Source: an uncultured Oscillochloris sp.
GTDB taxonomy: Bacteria; Chloroflexota; Chloroflexia; Chloroflexales; Chloroflexaceae
Reading direction: 5' to 3'
NCBI GenBank assembly: GCA_903877345.1
Contig: CAIRDL010000307.1
Coordinates: forward strand, 1-9,240
DNA length: 9,240 nucleotides
Shown: positions 1 to 6,227 of the stretch, piece by piece
Layout: the number at the start of each line of letters is the position of its first letter
Numbering within the stretch: position 1 is the stretch's first letter
Position numbers and translations under genes: made by a program
The notes under the pieces: generated by a model
Seen by the model: the letters and a program-made list of their open reading frames with translations, nothing else
What the model was told of the DNA's origin: nothing
The model's database searches: none

Positions 1-888
1 GGCACCTTCCAGGGTTTGTTCTTCAACACGGGTCAACTCTACGAAAGCAGCCTCTTCCTCGAAAACCTATTCGACTTTTTAGCCCTCGCCCCGCAGATGA
101 TCGCGGGCCAAGGCCGCAAGGTGCCGCGTCCGATCACCCAAGGGATCGAGTTTCGTGCAGTGAGTTTCCGCTACCCCGACCGGGAAGAGTACGCGCTGCG
201 TGAGGTGAGTCTGATCGTCCCGCCGGGGGAGAAAATCGCGCTCGTCGGAGCCAACGGGGCGGGCAAAACGACGCTGATCAAACTGCTCACGCGGCTGTAC
301 GACCCGGACGAAGGGCAGATCTTGCTTGATGGCGTGGATTTGCGCGAGTACGACCTAGAGGATTTGCGCCAGAGCATCGGGGTGATTTTCCAAGACTTTG
401 TGCGCTACCAAGTGACGGCCCGCGAAAACATCGGCTTCGGCCAGATTGACGAACTTGCCAACGAGTCGCGCATCGTCGCGGCGGCAGAACGGGGCGGCGC
501 TGACGAGGTGGTCGCGCAACTGCCGCAGGGCTATGACACCATTTTGGGCCGCTGGTTTGAGAAAGGGGCGGAGCTTTCGGGCGGGCAATGGCAGAAAATT
601 GCCCTTGGGCGGGCTTTTATGCGGGCAAGTGAAGTGCTGGTGCTGGACGAACCGACGGCGGCGCTCGACGCCGAGCGGGAGTACGAGATCTTTCAGCGCT
701 TCCGCGAACTAACAGCGGGGCGGATCGCCTTCCTGATCAGCCACCGCTTCTCAACGGTGCGTATGGCCGACCGCATTGTCGTCATCGTGGGCGGGCGGCT
801 GACTGAGTTGGGTACGCACCAGGAGTTGCTAGAGCTTGGTGGCACTTACGCCCGGTTGTTCAACATGCAGGCAGAAGGGTATCGGTGA
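1..888 (+). CDS. ABC exporter, C-terminal part with complete ATP-binding domain (5' end outside window)
   Basis: ATP-driven export subunit of the fused membrane-plus-ATPase type (ABCB/MsbA-like). The frame is open from base 1, so the membrane domain and true start lie upstream; the first ~30 codons read as the last transmembrane-domain helix and linker. Counting from base 1, the nucleotide-binding domain shows Walker A GANGAGKT at residues 83-90, a Q-loop in VIFQDF, the ABC signature LSGGQ at 192-196, Walker B VLVLDEP with Asp at about 216, a D-loop (ALDA) and the H-loop His at about 248 in LISHR. All catalytic motifs are intact, so the ATPase should be active. The signature continues as LSGGQWQKIALGRAF, the Trp-containing variant seen in many peptide or lipid exporters. 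The substrate cannot be told from this part. The gene converges on the phasin-like gene, with a shared hairpin between them. Confidence 0.93.
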   Translation, partial: GTFQGLFFNTGQLYESSLFLENLFDFLALAPQMIAGQGRKVPRPITQGIEFRAVSFRYPDREEYALREVSLIVPPGEKIALVGANGAGKTTLIKLLTRLYDPDEGQILLDGVDLREYDLEDLRQSIGVIFQDFVRYQVTARENIGFGQIDELANESRIVAAAERGGADEVVAQLPQGYDTILGRWFEKGAELSGGQWQKIALGRAFMRASEVLVLDEPTAALDAEREYEIFQRFRELTAGRIAFLISHRFSTVRMADRIVVIVGGRLTELGTHQELLELGGTYARLFNMQAEGYR

Positions 889-906
889 GCCACAACCCAA
901 CAAAAA

Positions 907-935
907 CCCCCCGCTCGCGCAAGGCGGGCGGGGGG
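907..935 (-). terminator. Rho-independent terminator for the phasin-like gene
   Basis: Bases 907-918 pair with 924-935 to give a 12-bp, almost all G-C stem (one T-G wobble) with a five-base loop. On the minus strand the stem is followed by a run of five Ts (plus-strand As at 902-906), so it should terminate the phasin-like transcript that ends at 950. On the plus strand no T-run follows the stem, so for the ABC gene it would act at most as a weak terminator or a transcript-protecting hairpin. Confidence 0.82.
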
Positions 936-949
936 GTGCATAAACTACA

Positions 950-1489
950 TTATCGCTTCGTCTCGACCGTGTTGGAGGCAACCTTAACCACCATCTGGCT
1001 GAGCTGATTCTGCGCCTCGACGGCGCGCTGGGCAGCATCTTGCCAAACGGACAGGATCTTCTGGGCCTGGGTCGGATCCCAGTTGAGCGCCAGGGTGCTT
1101 GGCTCAGCCTTCTTCAGCATCTCGAACCAATTCTCAGAAAAGCGCACCTGGGTGTCGGTCATCGTGCGGGTCACGTCAAGCAACTGGCGAGTCCACTCGA
1201 CCGCCGTGGCGGGGACGCCGGGGATGGCCGGCATACCGGGGAGAACCCCGATGTTAGGCACGTTGACCGACGAGACGGCTACGCTCTCGGCCCAGAGGCG
1301 GGTCAGTTCGAGCTGCTGCTCAAGGGCATACCTGACGGTGCCACGCCATGTATCAACCGTCTTTTGCCAAGCCTCGGTGCTGGGGGTTGTCGTGCTCGTC
1401 TGCACCGAGGAGACCCAACTCTCCCAGACCTTCTGCTGCGTGCTAGTGAAAGTCTTGAGCATATCGTTCGCCTGCTTCGTCCAGTCCAT
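950..1489 (-). CDS. Phasin-like helical protein, Trp-rich (possible PHA granule protein)
   Basis: A 179-residue soluble, almost wholly helical protein without signal peptide or transmembrane segment. An N-terminal amphipathic half (about 1-78) and a C-terminal half (about 97-179) are joined by a Pro/Gly-rich linker (VLPGMPAIPGVP, about 82-93). It has ten tryptophans, at 3, 22, 25, 41, 48, 66, 99, 121, 137 and 149, mostly in heptad-like spacing. This organisation recalls phasins and the PhaE subunit of class III PHA synthase, which coat or act at polyhydroxyalkanoate granules; size and helix content fit the family. The start is firm: ATG at 1489 with a perfect AGGAGG seven bases upstream. It is monocistronic, with its own terminator on one side and a long spacer on the other. 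The phasin assignment rests on overall character, not on a catalytic motif; no PHA synthase gene is in the window. It could instead be another helical surfactant or structural protein. Confidence 0.6.
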   Translation of the reverse strand: MDWTKQANDMLKTFTSTQQKVWESWVSSVQTSTTTPSTEAWQKTVDTWRGTVRYALEQQLELTRLWAESVAVSSVNVPNIGVLPGMPAIPGVPATAVEWTRQLLDVTRTMTDTQVRFSENWFEMLKKAEPSTLALNWDPTQAQKILSVWQDAAQRAVEAQNQLSQMVVKVASNTVETKR

Positions 1490-1496
1490 TACCAGT

Positions 1497-1502
1497 CCTC
1501 CT
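1497..1502 (-). promoter_or_regulatory. Perfect Shine-Dalgarno of the phasin-like gene
   Basis: On the minus strand AGGAGG stands seven bases before the ATG at 1489. It is the strongest ribosome binding site in the window and suits an abundant structural protein. I see no convincing -35/-10 pair for this gene within the spacer. Confidence 0.8.
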
Positions 1503-1579
1503 TGTATCGAAAATGCTTGGGTGTGTTCCCTATGGATACTTACATTGACACTTTAGCTGCTACGGTCTGAGCGTACCAG

Positions 1580-1704
1580 GAATGGTTACAGATGAGTTAC
1601 GTCTAGGCTGAAACTTTCGGGACGTAGGATATTCGTAGCCCTTAGTGTTGCCTGATCGCTTCTGGCAGCAAGCGGCGGTTGGCAGTCACAATCTGTAACC
1701 ATTC
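1580..1704. repeat. 125-bp element with 14-bp perfect terminal inverted repeats (MITE-like)
   Basis: GAATGGTTACAGAT at 1580-1593 is the exact reverse complement of 1691-1704. The interior (97 bases) has no open frame. The size and terminal repeats fit a miniature inverted-repeat transposable element or a collapsed insertion sequence. No target-site duplication is visible next to the ends, so mobility is inferred only from the repeats. Confidence 0.5.
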
Positions 1705-1789
1705 TGTTGGCGTTGTCGCATAATGGCGAGGCTTTACATAGTTCAGCTTTTAGCTTGCAGCTTTCTTGGAACCTTGTCTAAGGAAGGCT

Positions 1790-1925
1790 ATAGCTCACAA
1801 GGTAAGGTTTCAACGGGCTGGTCAAGGGCCAAACGGGGCTATTTTGAACCTCTTTGTAAGTATGAGGCGCTGCAACAAGGGCGCAGCGCTCCTTGACAAA
1901 AACGCCCCTTGCTTAACTTGTGAGC
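1790..1925. repeat. Inverted-repeat element sharing its end with the IS remnant at 5091
   Basis: GCTCACAAGGTAAG at 1793-1806 is matched, with one mismatch, by the inverted CTTAACTTGTGAGC at 1912-1925. The left end extends to ATAGCTCACAAGGTAAGGTTT at 1790-1810, which recurs with one change at 5091-5111. The right end, read on the minus strand, equals 5093-5106 exactly. The interior carries a 7-bp hairpin (GCGCTGC/GCAGCGC, about 1867-1889). The likely reading is a non-autonomous derivative using the same ends as the transposase relic at 5103-6227. The right end lies only seven bases past the aminotransferase stop codon. Confidence 0.55.
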
Positions 1926-1932
1926 GATGGTC

Positions 1933-3075
1933 TTAGGCCAAGATGGTCGCCAAACGTGCGATGCCTTCTGCAAAAGGGCTAGGCGCGGTCAGGGCCGAGA
2001 GCATCAGGTGGGCACCGGGCACTTCGCCATAGAAATAGCCTGGATGCGCCAATACGCCACCCTTCAACAAGGCGAGGGCCAGATGCTCTTCGTCAGCGCA
2101 AGCGCGAACCGCCGGGAAAAGGTAGTAGCCGCCGTCAGGCGGTCGCACTACGAGGCGCGGGTGATCGGCAAGTTGGGCCAGGGCCAAATCCAGATTCGCC
2201 CGAACGCGGGCCACCATCGCCGCAACAAAGGCTTGCCCGTGGGTGAAGAGGGTCGGCAACAGGTGTTGGGTTAGACTGTTGGCCCCAAGGAACGTGTCGT
2301 TGAGTATTTCGAGGCGCGGCCCGTAGACACGGGCCGCAGCGTTCAGCGCTATCCAACCGAGTTTCAGATCAGGCAACGCAAAGAGCTTTGAGATGCCATT
2401 GAGGGTGAATACGGGCAGTTCAGGGTGAAGGGTGGCGAGCGGCGGCACCGTAGGCACACCGTAGGCAAACGGGGCGAAAACCTCGTCGCAGAGCACTGGC
2501 AGCCCCAACTGGGTGAGGGCGGCGTTGGGTCGTTGCACCACCATGCCGGTCGGGTTATGGGGCGAGACGATGAGGACGCCACGGGTGCGTTCATCGGCGG
2601 CGGCGAGGAGCGAGGCTTCGTCCATCTGCCAGCCCTGCGCCTCATCCAACCGATAGGGCCGCAGTTCGAGTTCGCGCAGCGCGGCGAGGTACTCGAAGAG
2701 CGGGTAGGTGACGTTCGGGGCCAACAGGTTGTCGCCCGGGTCGGCGAGCAGAGCGAAGAGCAGGGCATACGCCTCGCTGGTACTAGCGGTGAGGAAGAGG
2801 TCGTCGGGCACTAAGGCCAGCGGCGGGGTGCGAGCGGCGTAGTAGGTGACGACAGCGGCGCGGGCGGTCGGGTTGCCACGCGGGTCGGGCGTGTAGCGGC
2901 GGGTTGTCCAGAACGCTTCGGTGGCCTCGCGCAGGAGTGCGGGAGGGAAGAGCAAGCCTTGGGCCGTGGGGTTGCTGCTGGTCAAATCAAGATAGCCCCC
3001 AGCCGCAAGGCACGCCTGACGAGCCACCTCGAGGGCGTTGGCGGTCAGATCAAGGGCATCAAAGACTCCTGGCAT
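1933..3075 (-). CDS. PLP-dependent aminotransferase, class I/II (fold type I)
   Basis: A cytoplasmic pyridoxal-phosphate enzyme of the aspartate aminotransferase fold, 380 residues, the normal family length. Visible landmarks are the N-terminal substrate segment (LTSSNPTAQG, 31-40), the cofactor phosphate region around TASTSEA (96-102), the NPTG motif with PLP-contacting Asn174, Asp197 in CDEVF (binds the pyridine nitrogen), and the Schiff-base lysine Lys230 in NGISKLF, followed by LKLGW. The start ATG at 3075 has AAGGA ten bases upstream. The substrate cannot be predicted. At the C-terminal place where family members usually carry the arginine that binds the substrate carboxylate (typically an RLSFA-like stretch), this protein reads HLMLSAL, with Met358 where Arg is expected. 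It heads no clear operon: a 114-base repeat-bearing gap separates it from the Nudix gene on the same strand. Confidence 0.9.
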   Translation of the reverse strand: MPGVFDALDLTANALEVARQACLAAGGYLDLTSSNPTAQGLLFPPALLREATEAFWTTRRYTPDPRGNPTARAAVVTYYAARTPPLALVPDDLFLTASTSEAYALLFALLADPGDNLLAPNVTYPLFEYLAALRELELRPYRLDEAQGWQMDEASLLAAADERTRGVLIVSPHNPTGMVVQRPNAALTQLGLPVLCDEVFAPFAYGVPTVPPLATLHPELPVFTLNGISKLFALPDLKLGWIALNAAARVYGPRLEILNDTFLGANSLTQHLLPTLFTHGQAFVAAMVARVRANLDLALAQLADHPRLVVRPPDGGYYLFPAVRACADEEHLALALLKGGVLAHPGYFYGEVPGAHLMLSALTAPSPFAEGIARLATILA

Positions 3076-3106
3076 GGCGGGTTGATCCTTGTGGGGCTTT
3101 TAGCTT

Positions 3107-3187
3107 TTAGACAAGGTTCGTGAGGGCTTTGCAGTTTCAAACTGCACAGGGCGTTCTGATGCGCTTGACCTGAAACCTGAAACCTTG
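3107..3187 (+). repeat. Dispersed intergenic repeat, copy A
   Basis: It begins with TTAGACAAGGTTCG, holds a small perfect hairpin (GCAGTTT-C-AAACTGC, 3131-3145) and ends with a 36-base block from GCGTTCTGATGCGC to GAAACCTT (3151-3186). The same order of blocks returns at 3872-3958, and the second block again at 3973. Copy A fills nearly all of the spacer between the aminotransferase start and the Nudix stop codon. Confidence 0.8.
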
Positions 3188-3189
3188 GC

Positions 3190-3831
3190 TTAGTGCGCCA
3201 AGGTGCGGCGCAACTGTACAACCAGTTCGCTGAGCAGGAGTGCGGTGGCGCCCCAAACTTTGTGGCCCGCGACGGCGAAGAAAGGCACACGCATCTGGAC
3301 GCCATGCCGCGCCCACACTTCCTCCTGGACAGTCACCGGGTCGAGGAGGGTGCGCAGCGACACGCTGAAAACCGCCTCGACCTCAGCAGGATCGGGCCGC
3401 AGGATGGGTTCGGTGGCGCTCAGGCCAACGACGGGGGTGAGTGTGTTGTTGCTTGGGGGAATGTAGCAGGGCGTGAGCGTGCCTAGCACCTCAACGCTCG
3501 CGGGCGGAATGCCAAGCTCTTCCCACGCCTCGCGGAGCGCCGTCTGCACGGGAGTGCCATCGCCAGGGTCGGCTCCGCCGCCAGGGAGTGAAATCTCACC
3601 ACGGTGGGTCGTCAGGCGGGCGGAACGCACGGTAAGCGGCAGCCAGAGTTCACCCGCGCTAGGGTAGAGGAGCAGGAGCGCGGCGGCTTCACGGGGCGTA
3701 ACGCCGGGCGGGGGTTCCATTGGCCGCAGCGCGCGCCCAACGAGGTCGCGGATGACGAGCAGTTCCTCAAGGGCCAACGGTGTTGGGGCGGCCAGTGCAT
3801 GGCGCAGGGCGGTGATCTGTCGCTGGAGCAA
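3190..3831 (-). CDS. Nudix hydrolase, CoA pyrophosphatase family (NudL/YeaB/PCD1-like)
   Basis: Predicted to hydrolyse coenzyme A or its derivatives to phosphopantetheine and adenosine 3',5'-bisphosphate with a divalent metal. With the start used here (213 residues) the CoA-pyrophosphatase (UPF0035-type) signature LTVRSARLTTHRGEISLPGG spans about 66-85, leading into the Nudix box GGGADPGDG...REAWEELG. The metal-binding REAWEE glutamates fall at about 101-105. GHKVWGATA near the C terminus is also typical. The first Nudix-box Glu is replaced, with Asp one residue earlier, as is normal for this subfamily. The start is uncertain. TTG at 3831 is preceded by GGAGG five bases upstream. GTG at 3843 and TTG at 3879 are in frame, but the latter would take the N terminus into the neighbouring repeat. 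Related repeats lie on both sides of the gene. Confidence 0.88.
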   Translation of the reverse strand: MLQRQITALRHALAAPTPLALEELLVIRDLVGRALRPMEPPPGVTPREAAALLLLYPSAGELWLPLTVRSARLTTHRGEISLPGGGADPGDGTPVQTALREAWEELGIPPASVEVLGTLTPCYIPPSNNTLTPVVGLSATEPILRPDPAEVEAVFSVSLRTLLDPVTVQEEVWARHGVQMRVPFFAVAGHKVWGATALLLSELVVQLRRTLAH

Positions 3832-3871
3832 GAACGCCTCCACACTGAAGATTTTAGATTGCAGATTTGGC

Positions 3872-4028
3872 TTAGACAAGGTTCGCAGATGCTTTACAGT
3901 TCTAGCCCATGCAAAGCGTTCTGATGCGCTCGACCTGAAACCTGGCCTCTGAAACCTTGTCGCTCGTGCAAGGCGTTCCGATGCGCTCGACCTGAAACCT
4001 GAAACCTAGCACCTGAAAGCTTGTCTAA
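3872..4028 (+). repeat. Dispersed intergenic repeat, copies B and C, bounded by inverted ends
   Basis: TTAGACAAGGTTCG at 3872-3885 opens copy B, whose second block runs 3916-3958 with a short insertion (GGCCTC) compared with copy A. A third block, copy C, follows at 3973-4007 (GCGTTCCGATGCGC to GAAACCT). The array closes with CTTGTCTAA at 4020-4028, the reverse complement of its opening TTAGACAAG. The far end overlaps the stop codon of the metallophosphoesterase gene. No coding potential was seen. Confidence 0.8.
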
Positions 4029-4843
4029 AATTCGCCAGTGCGCCGGGGGAACACATACTCGGCGGTAGATTCGAAGCGGTCGCTCGCAGCTTGGTAGAGC
4101 AACGAGCTGATTTTGATCGCCTGGGCATCAACCTCGATCAGATTACACGAATGCTTGCCCTGCTCAGGCCCGTGGCCGCGCCGCGACGTAGTGGTACCGC
4201 TCTGGCAGATGATCGTGCCCTGGTGGAGATCGTGAACGACATTGCGGGTGTTGCCGATGAAGGTAACGTGGAGATGGCCGCAGAGCAGCAACTCGACGTT
4301 ACAGGCGTCGAGCAGCCGGATGGCGGCGGGCGCAGCCTCGATGACGCGGTCACGGTAAGGGCCGGGCGGGTTCATGACGGGGTGGTGCCAGACCACGATT
4401 TTACATGTATCGGGGCCATAGCGACCAAGGATGGTGCGTAGCGCGGCAGCTTGCGCCTGACTAACTTTGCCGCCGTCAAGGGTCAGGCCGTGGGCCGTGA
4501 CCGCCCCAACGACAACGAGCCCAGGCAACGTAAAGACAGGGTTCAGGTCGCGGCTGATCATTTGGCGATAAAGCGCTAGGGGGGCGAACAGGCGCAGGTA
4601 CAGGTTGAAGAGCGGTACATCGTGATTGCCAGGCACCACGAGTTGCGGGCTAGGCAGGGCGGCGCGCAAGGTGCGAGCGGCTTCCCACTGACTGGGAAAA
4701 TCAGCGCGCTGCACAAAATCGCCTGAGATCACCAACAGGTCAGGGCGGAGCGCATGGGCCTGACGCACGAGGGCTTCAGCGATGGGCTTGCAGAAGGGCG
4801 GGCCCACATGCAAGTCCGAGACGTGCAGGATGCGGTAGGGCAC
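4025..4843 (-). CDS. Calcineurin-like metallophosphoesterase
   Basis: A cytoplasmic binuclear-metal phosphoesterase of 272 residues; no signal peptide. All five family motifs are present in order: SDLH (Asp10, His12), GDF (Asp42), GNHD (Asn73, His74), WHHP (about His153/154) and GHLH (His190, His192). Size and motif spacing resemble the class III cyclic-nucleotide phosphodiesterase (CpdA/YfcE-type) branch, but the substrate cannot be named from sequence. I chose GTG at 4843 because AGGAG stands seven bases upstream and the protein then begins directly with the first strand (PYRILHVSDLH). The longer open frame to 4891 overlaps the small membrane gene and adds an unlikely leader. Only four bases separate it from that upstream gene, so coupled translation is expected. 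The TAG stop lies inside the end of the adjoining repeat array. Confidence 0.9.
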   Translation of the reverse strand: MPYRILHVSDLHVGPPFCKPIAEALVRQAHALRPDLLVISGDFVQRADFPSQWEAARTLRAALPSPQLVVPGNHDVPLFNLYLRLFAPLALYRQMISRDLNPVFTLPGLVVVGAVTAHGLTLDGGKVSQAQAAALRTILGRYGPDTCKIVVWHHPVMNPPGPYRDRVIEAAPAAIRLLDACNVELLLCGHLHVTFIGNTRNVVHDLHQGTIICQSGTTTSRRGHGPEQGKHSCNLIEVDAQAIKISSLLYQAASDRFESTAEYVFPRRTGEF

Positions 4844-4847
4844 AAGA

Positions 4848-4985
4848 CTACTCCTTGACAAGCAGTGGGGCGGCACCATGCGCCTTCTCAAGCACCATTG
4901 TCACCAAGGCCCGCCCGATCATGCCCATCTCGACGGCGATCACGACCACGAATCCGTAGCGTAACACGGCGAGAAAAATCTCCAT
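4848..4985 (-). CDS. Small membrane protein, 45 residues, coupled to the metallophosphoesterase
   Basis: I do not recognise a family. The product has one hydrophobic helix (about residues 3-32, IFLAVLRYGFVVVIAVEMG and on) and a short C-terminal tail with Lys, His and Glu, as in a single-pass inner-membrane peptide. ATG at 4985 has GGAG nine bases upstream; an earlier in-frame ATG at 5030 lies inside the palindrome and lacks such a site. The last codons (AAG GAG TAG) contain the ribosome binding site of the metallophosphoesterase gene, which starts four bases after the stop. That arrangement supports real translation and co-expression. A possible role is anchoring or regulating the phosphoesterase, but this is inference. 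Confidence 0.6.
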   Translation of the reverse strand: MEIFLAVLRYGFVVVIAVEMGMIGRALVTMVLEKAHGAAPLLVKE

Positions 4986-5018
4986 AGCTTGGTGCTCCGT
5001 ATAGCTGTAGGAACCCAC

Positions 5019-5046
5019 GCAGAGACGCAAGATGTTGCGTCTCTGC
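5019..5046. repeat. Perfect 12-bp palindrome with 4-base loop (GAGACGCAA type)
   Basis: GCAGAGACGCAA at 5019-5030 pairs exactly with TTGCGTCTCTGC at 5035-5046, loop GATG. Palindromes built on GAGACGCAA/TTGCGTCTC are familiar as dispersed intergenic repeats in several phyla with repeat-rich genomes, which is recalled and not checked here. A second, weaker hairpin follows directly: TGCTAC (5044-5049) with GTAGCA (5058-5063). With neither T-run flank it is not a typical terminator. Confidence 0.75.
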
Positions 5047-5054
5047 TACGATGT

Positions 5055-5063
5055 ATTGTAGCA
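5055..5063 (-). promoter_or_regulatory. Possible extended -10 promoter for the small membrane gene and metallophosphoesterase
   Basis: Read on the minus strand, TGCTACAAT matches the extended -10 consensus TGnTATAAT at all but one position. It lies about 70 bases before the ATG at 4985. No good -35 box is present at 17-18 bases, which extended -10 promoters can do without. If used, the transcript would begin close to the 5019-5046 palindrome, giving a strong hairpin at or near its 5' end. Confidence 0.4.
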
Positions 5064-5090
5064 TAGGCAAGCTTACTGCTGCGTTAGTCC

Positions 5091-5111
5091 ATAGCTCACA
5101 AGTTAAGGTTT
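5091..5111 (+). repeat. End motif of the IS remnant, shared with the 1790-1925 element
   Basis: ATAGCTCACAAG followed by TTAAGGTTT matches 1790-1810 at all but one base, and its inner 14 bases match the inverted copy at 1912-1925 exactly. Its position just past the 3' end of the transposase remnant suggests it is the terminal repeat of that insertion sequence. I find no matching inverted copy on the other side of the remnant. Confidence 0.55.
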
Positions 5112-6227
5112 ACCGTGAATTATCACGTACAGCAACTCGGTCGCGGCACCCCGGTTTTTGCACTGGCGCTTGATGATTCCCAAGCCCTCGGCGTCGGCGG
5201 CAAGGTAGGTGATCGGATCGTCCGCCCTGCCGCGATGATGGGCAACCGTAAAATGGTCCAGACCGCGATAGACCATCTCCATCAACAACGCATGAAAGGG
5301 TCGATTCAGGGCTTCGGCCACCGCATCGGTCAGGTTGACCAACACGACATGCGGACAATCTGGTCGCGTAGCGTATCCGCCTTCCGCAACACCTGTTGGG
5401 TGCTGGTCACGGTTCGCTCCTCTTTACGGGTCAAAAACCAAACCCCAGTGTTCGTCAGGGCATCAAGGCGCGTAAAAATCAAGAAGCCCAGGTCAAACAG
5501 CAGCAGCATCCCGGCATCCAGGGGCGCCAACGCCCGGTCACGGAAACGCTGATCGTGGGCCAACGGATCCGCTTCATACGAGACCCGGCGGGGCAGGCGA
5601 GGAATCACATCTAGCAGCGCGGCCATGCGTCCGGCCAAGATGGGGCCATCCCCCCTCCCGCAACAGCCCCGTTTTTCGCAACAAGGTATCCAGGGTCAAC
5701 CCATCCAGCGCCACAACCCCCGTAAAGTGGTTGCGTGCCACCGCAATGCGGGTGGCAGCGGGCGCACGCGGTGCGCCCACCGACCGTGTTGCCATCGCGG
5801 GCAAGACCTCCTGCAGCACCCGCTCGAACAAGACCGCCGGCAGCGTACGCAACCGCTGCTCGACCGCCTGTTGCGACACCTTGCGCTCATGCACCCACAG
5901 CAACCCTTCGCGATTCAGCGTTCGCACCGCTTCGCTCACCGACCCCACCTGGCGCCAGATCAGGCTCAGGACAAAGGCCATCATCACCGGCAGGTTCAGC
6001 ACGCGAACCCGCAGCCCCAGGTTGTAGAAGTGGGCGGCATGTTTCAAACCAGCTTGACAGTTTGGGCCTCGCGCCGCTAGGGTGAGCACGATGGGTGAGG
6101 CAGCGTCCTCGCTGGCTTCGACAAGCTCAGCCGGCGAGGACGCTGTTGGCGAAAACGCTGCCTGAGCTTGTCGAAGGCCGCACCCGGCTTCCTGTTCGTC
6201 GCGTCGTCTGCCATAATAAACTGTCAA
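5103..6227 (-). pseudogene. IS4-like DDE transposase, frameshifted and internally deleted
   Basis: Three reading frames join into one transposase-like protein. The first (6227 to about 5655) has the N-terminal helical region (VLNLPVMMAFVLSLIWRQVG) and a first catalytic Asp in ALDGLTLD (about 5704). The second (about 5655 to 5340) has LLFDLGFLIF with a candidate second Asp (about 5493). The third (5345 to 5103) has a C-terminal part beginning VNLTDAVAEALNRPF and a MEMVYRGLDHF stretch. Frames one and two meet at six Gs (plus-strand Cs 5650-5655); removing one G restores LLREGDGPILAGRMAALL. At about 5340 the text jumps from RDQIVRM to the C-terminal end. The usual YRxRWxIE segment with the catalytic Glu is missing, so a large internal deletion is likely. 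The first 55 or so codons (6064-6227) are repeat-derived. The gene cannot make an active enzyme. The family is judged from memory of IS4-group proteins. Confidence 0.75.

Larger units (their letters stand above)
1490..1932. other. 443-base gene-free spacer with two small inverted-repeat elements
   Basis: This spacer separates two genes that are both on the minus strand. No credible coding region was found: the only open frame of note (1723-1896, plus, 57 codons) has no ribosome binding site and runs through repeat sequence. It holds two inverted-repeat elements, listed separately, and ACCTTGTCTAAGG at 1771-1783. That motif is the reverse complement of the TTAGACAAGGT motif that opens the repeats at 3107 and 3872. 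The spacer would also have to carry the phasin promoter. Confidence 0.7.

Noticed and set aside
1040..1570. Long plus-strand frames opposite the phasin-like gene
   Set aside because: They mirror the real gene, which has a perfect Shine-Dalgarno and terminator; the products have no recognisable motifs.
1723..1896. A 57-codon plus-strand open frame with a hydrophobic start (MARLYIVQLLACSFLG)
   Set aside because: No ribosome binding site; it runs from one repeat element across another, and its stop lies within the second. It looks like a chance frame, although the start resembles a signal peptide.
3872..4028. Repeat array considered as a CRISPR array
   Set aside because: The repeats are not evenly spaced, there are no unique spacers of regular length, and no cas genes are nearby.
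4844..4891. Longer N terminus for the metallophosphoesterase, from ATG at 4891
   Set aside because: It overlaps the small membrane gene and adds a leader without family similarity; GTG at 4843 has AGGAG at good spacing.
5625..6085. Several overlapping plus-strand frames rich in Arg, Pro and Ala opposite the transposase
   Set aside because: Low-complexity antisense readings of GC-rich sequence, whereas the minus strand gives a recognisable transposase.
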